A stretch of 64,000 bases of DNA from an uncultured Halobacteriovorax sp. (GTDB lineage: Bacteria; Bdellovibrionota; Bacteriovoracia; Bacteriovoracales; Bacteriovoracaceae), in the NCBI GenBank assembly GCA_913061265.1, contig CAJXVS010000002.1, forward strand, positions 372,001-436,000. Direction: 5' to 3'. Within the stretch, counting starts at the first letter, position 1. Each line of letters opens with the position of its first letter. The notes under the pieces are model-generated. The model ran no database searches and was not told the DNA's origin. It was given only the letters and a program-made list of their open reading frames with translations. Below, in pieces: positions 62,183 to 64,000 of the stretch. The position numbers and the translations under genes are program-made.

Positions 62183-63207
62183 GTATTTCTGAATTTATGA
62201 AGAAACATAAAAGTTCAGATAAGACTCCCTTCGTAGAAAGAATCAAAAAATGGGAAATTGAAAAAGATGTAAATGACTTCTTAGGCACAACGATAATGGC
62301 TGGAGTCACCTTAGGGGATATCATTTTAGATGGTTCTCTTCGAGATAAAATTGATCCAGATGTCTTTGAGTCCTTTAGCAGCTTAATGAATGAAAAGGCT
62401 GATTCTTTTGAAGAAATCCGCGACTTAATTGTTGAAAAATACGAGATCTCTGGCGCTTCTGTTGGTGGGCTTCTCAATAAAATCCAAGGTCAATTAGGTG
62501 AGAACACATTTATTAATAATGTGGGTTCTCATGCCCACCTTGCCTCTGACGGGGCTCAAAAAGGTTGGGATGTTCAAATCGATCATGGAGACGCAAGCCA
62601 ATATGTACAAGTTAAAATTTATAATGATGCCGATGGTGTCATTGAGAAGATAAAGGAAGTAAATGGGCATGTTGACTTGCAAGGAGTAAACGAAACAGTT
62701 TCACAAGTTGATTTTGCCGTGAACTCTGACATCTTCGAAGAAGTAAAAGAAAAAGCTCTTGCTCTAGGTCTTAAGAATGAAATCTTAGATGTAGGAGCAA
62801 CAAGAGATGATCTTCGTAACCTACTCAGCTCAAATTTTGAAGATATTAAAAACTACAATGGTCTCTCTAACTTCTTTGGGGAAACCTTAGGAAACACTTT
62901 ATCTGCAGGAGCTTTACACGCTGTTATAAATGGTTTCTTTGTTTGGAAGGGTTCTAAAGAAGTTGATCAGGCCCTCGATGACACTTTTCATAGTACATCT
63001 GTATCGGCTGGAGGGATTGCCGCTTCGATGATCGTAGAAGATCTTCTTTTCTTTGGAGGTCCTGTGGCAGGACTAGTTGGCCTTGGTATTGGCGTAGGAA
63101 CTAGAAGTGTTCTCAGAAGGATTTCAGATAGAAGGTTTCTTGTTGATAGGTTAGAGAACGCTAATGTTGAATTAAGCGGTCTGCTTGAGAATATAAAGAC
63201 TACCTAG
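62179..63207 (+). CDS. Putative PD-(D/E)XK-like/QVK-motif protein with glycine-rich hydrophobic C-terminus
   Basis: 342 residues. Around residues 115-160 is LASDGAQKGWDVQIDHGDASQYVQVKIYND: an Asp followed by a beta strand with QVK, the pattern of Mrr-like nucleases (D...QxK). The later part carries two hydrophobic, Gly/Ala-rich segments (NTLSAGALHAVINGFFVW; about 275-310, GGPVAGLVGLGIGVG) that could enter a membrane, then a basic end. A nuclease or a membrane toxin-like effector are both possible. Coupled by 4 bp to the small helical protein upstream, which resembles a two-component effector/partner unit. Not recognised as a known family. Confidence 0.62.
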   Translation: MSISEFMKKHKSSDKTPFVERIKKWEIEKDVNDFLGTTIMAGVTLGDIILDGSLRDKIDPDVFESFSSLMNEKADSFEEIRDLIVEKYEISGASVGGLLNKIQGQLGENTFINNVGSHAHLASDGAQKGWDVQIDHGDASQYVQVKIYNDADGVIEKIKEVNGHVDLQGVNETVSQVDFAVNSDIFEEVKEKALALGLKNEILDVGATRDDLRNLLSSNFEDIKNYNGLSNFFGETLGNTLSAGALHAVINGFFVWKGSKEVDQALDDTFHSTSVSAGGIAASMIVEDLLFFGGPVAGLVGLGIGVGTRSVLRRISDRRFLVDRLENANVELSGLLENIKTT

Positions 63208-63376
63208 AAGTTCACTGGATAGTCTCTTCCTTAGGCAAATCTAAAACAGCGCTTTCCGTCTGAATTCATGTTTAGGCTAGCTAAGTAAAAAATAGAGGAT
63301 ATAAGGTGCGAATTTGTCACCTTTAAAGAGTCTTAAAAAGTGTTCTTCTAATTATAGGTATCAATAAGAAATAGGC

Positions 63377-63895
63377 CTAATAAAGCTCTTCACCTTGATC
63401 TAAAAGAGTTAGAAACAAAAGCATATCAACTTCAACCTCACAGTAGTTTGGTTGCATATACTCACAGAGATTATAAAAGGCCTTATTATGATCTTTTTCT
63501 TTAAAGTGAGCGAGCTCGTGGACGACTAACATCTCAAGCATCTCTTTTGGTGCAATCTTTAAACTCATCGCTATTCGAATTTCATGTTTATTTTTTAATT
63601 TTCCTCCATGATTTAGGCTTACAAAAGTATGAGTTCCAAGAGCATCGATAACCAGGTCTTTTTGTTTTCCATACTTTACTTTGTCGATCTGAGGAGACTT
63701 CTTCATGTACTTCTGTTTGAGAGCGTTAGCATACTCGTATAGCTGCTTATCAGAATTTATCTGATGACCAATGGGGTATTTAGCGAGTAGATGTTTTTTT
63801 AAATTACCACTCTTAATCAGTTGTTCGACTTGATCTCTTATATGTTGAGGATAGCCTTCGAAATAATCTCTTTTTGTCATAGGTAGTTGTATCAT
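63377..63895 (-). CDS. YgjP-like metal-dependent hydrolase (M48-related)
   Basis: 172 residues. Zinc motif VVHELAHFKEKDH: His126, Glu127, His130 with a further His136, as in the YgjP/DUF45 family (HExxH...H). Fold and C-terminal segment (KAFYNLCEYMQPNY) also match. Cytoplasmic, function reported as metallopeptidase-like or nucleotide hydrolase in relatives; not certain. No clear ribosome site; Met6 is an alternative start. A GGTACC element and terminator lie upstream. Confidence 0.85.
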   Translation of the reverse strand: MIQLPMTKRDYFEGYPQHIRDQVEQLIKSGNLKKHLLAKYPIGHQINSDKQLYEYANALKQKYMKKSPQIDKVKYGKQKDLVIDALGTHTFVSLNHGGKLKNKHEIRIAMSLKIAPKEMLEMLVVHELAHFKEKDHNKAFYNLCEYMQPNYCEVEVDMLLFLTLLDQGEELY

Positions 63896-63924
63896 ATCTA
63901 TTTTTTAATTCCACAAGCAAATCA

Positions 63925-63977
63925 GGTACCTGGTCACTTGCAAAAATAAAAAGGGGCGCCTATTAAATGCGCCCCTT
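63925..63977 (-). repeat. GGTACC element joined to a terminator hairpin
   Basis: GGTACCTGGTCACTTGCAA at 63925-63943, then A-rich spacer, then AAGGGGCGC/GCGCCCCTT (63951-63959 with 63969-63977). On the minus strand this is a 9-bp stem followed by TTTATTTTTG, a terminator for a gene lying to the right of the window, and then the element in its usual orientation. Confidence 0.85.
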
Positions 63978-64000
63978 CTAGAGAGATAGAATTATTTAAT

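Overview
The window is about 64 kb of A+T-rich bacterial chromosome with short intergenic gaps. Many small proteins carry N-terminal signal peptides, and genes are often coupled by 4-bp ATGA overlaps. The gene content (MASE1/CHASE hybrid kinase, TPR plus winged-helix regulator, UPF0489, HEWGT-family and PCxxxW/RFCxxC proteins, ORF6N, many secreted hypotheticals) would fit a Gram-negative bacterium of the Bdellovibrionota, Bacteriovorax-like group. That placement is inference from family recognition; there is no rRNA or other marker here to prove it.

Region 1 (1-15.6 kb): a DsbB-type oxidase running off the left edge, a cold-shock protein, a large hybrid histidine kinase, and a set of secreted proteins. 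Four of the secreted-protein genes (starting at 5523 minus, 8648, 9804 and 14738) share one promoter design: a GTCAG box, 9 bp later a -35 of the form YTTCAW/GTTCAA, a 17-bp spacer and a TA-rich -10. Three of the four have a second GTCAG-like box about 8 bp upstream. The likely activator is the TPR plus C-terminal winged-helix protein at 7286-8452, which sits inside the set and is followed by a secreted trypsin-like protease. Region 2 (15.3-42.8 kb) is ordinary chromosome: thioredoxin, AraC/MBL pair, serine hydrolase, rhomboid, bicupin, TetR with two perfect operators, an exported SelO-like protein, transporters, DEAD helicase, HrpB, ORF6N, EEP hydrolase, radical SAM and aldo/keto reductase.

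Region 3 (about 43-63.2 kb) looks like a defence island. It is visibly more A+T-rich and most genes are accessory. It starts with a type I restriction-modification operon ordered hsdR - unknown - hsdS - hsdM - AAA/TOPRIM-like ATPase. A membrane protein follows, then a 124-nt segment closed by a 13-bp inverted repeat. Next is a two-gene unit of a DnaB-like ATPase and a 1093-aa helical-repeat protein ending in an intact nitrilase domain (Glu893, Lys955, Cys989). After that come a small membrane protein, a (TCTA)11 microsatellite in front of a zinc-ribbon/HEPN protein, a DUF2628-like gene with an apparent ATA start, an orphan HsdR-N-like nuclease, a PD-(D/E)XK plus partner pair, and a helical protein coupled to a QVK-motif protein with a glycine-rich hydrophobic tail. 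A YgjP-like metallopeptidase closes the window.

A dispersed element with core AAGTRACCAGGTACC occurs at eight places, several times joined to a terminator hairpin. ORF6N-derived fragments lie near some copies. The best candidates for an undescribed system are the ATPase/nitrilase unit with its upstream inverted-repeat segment, and the GTCAG regulon of secreted proteins. No tRNA, rRNA, CRISPR array or transposase was recognised.
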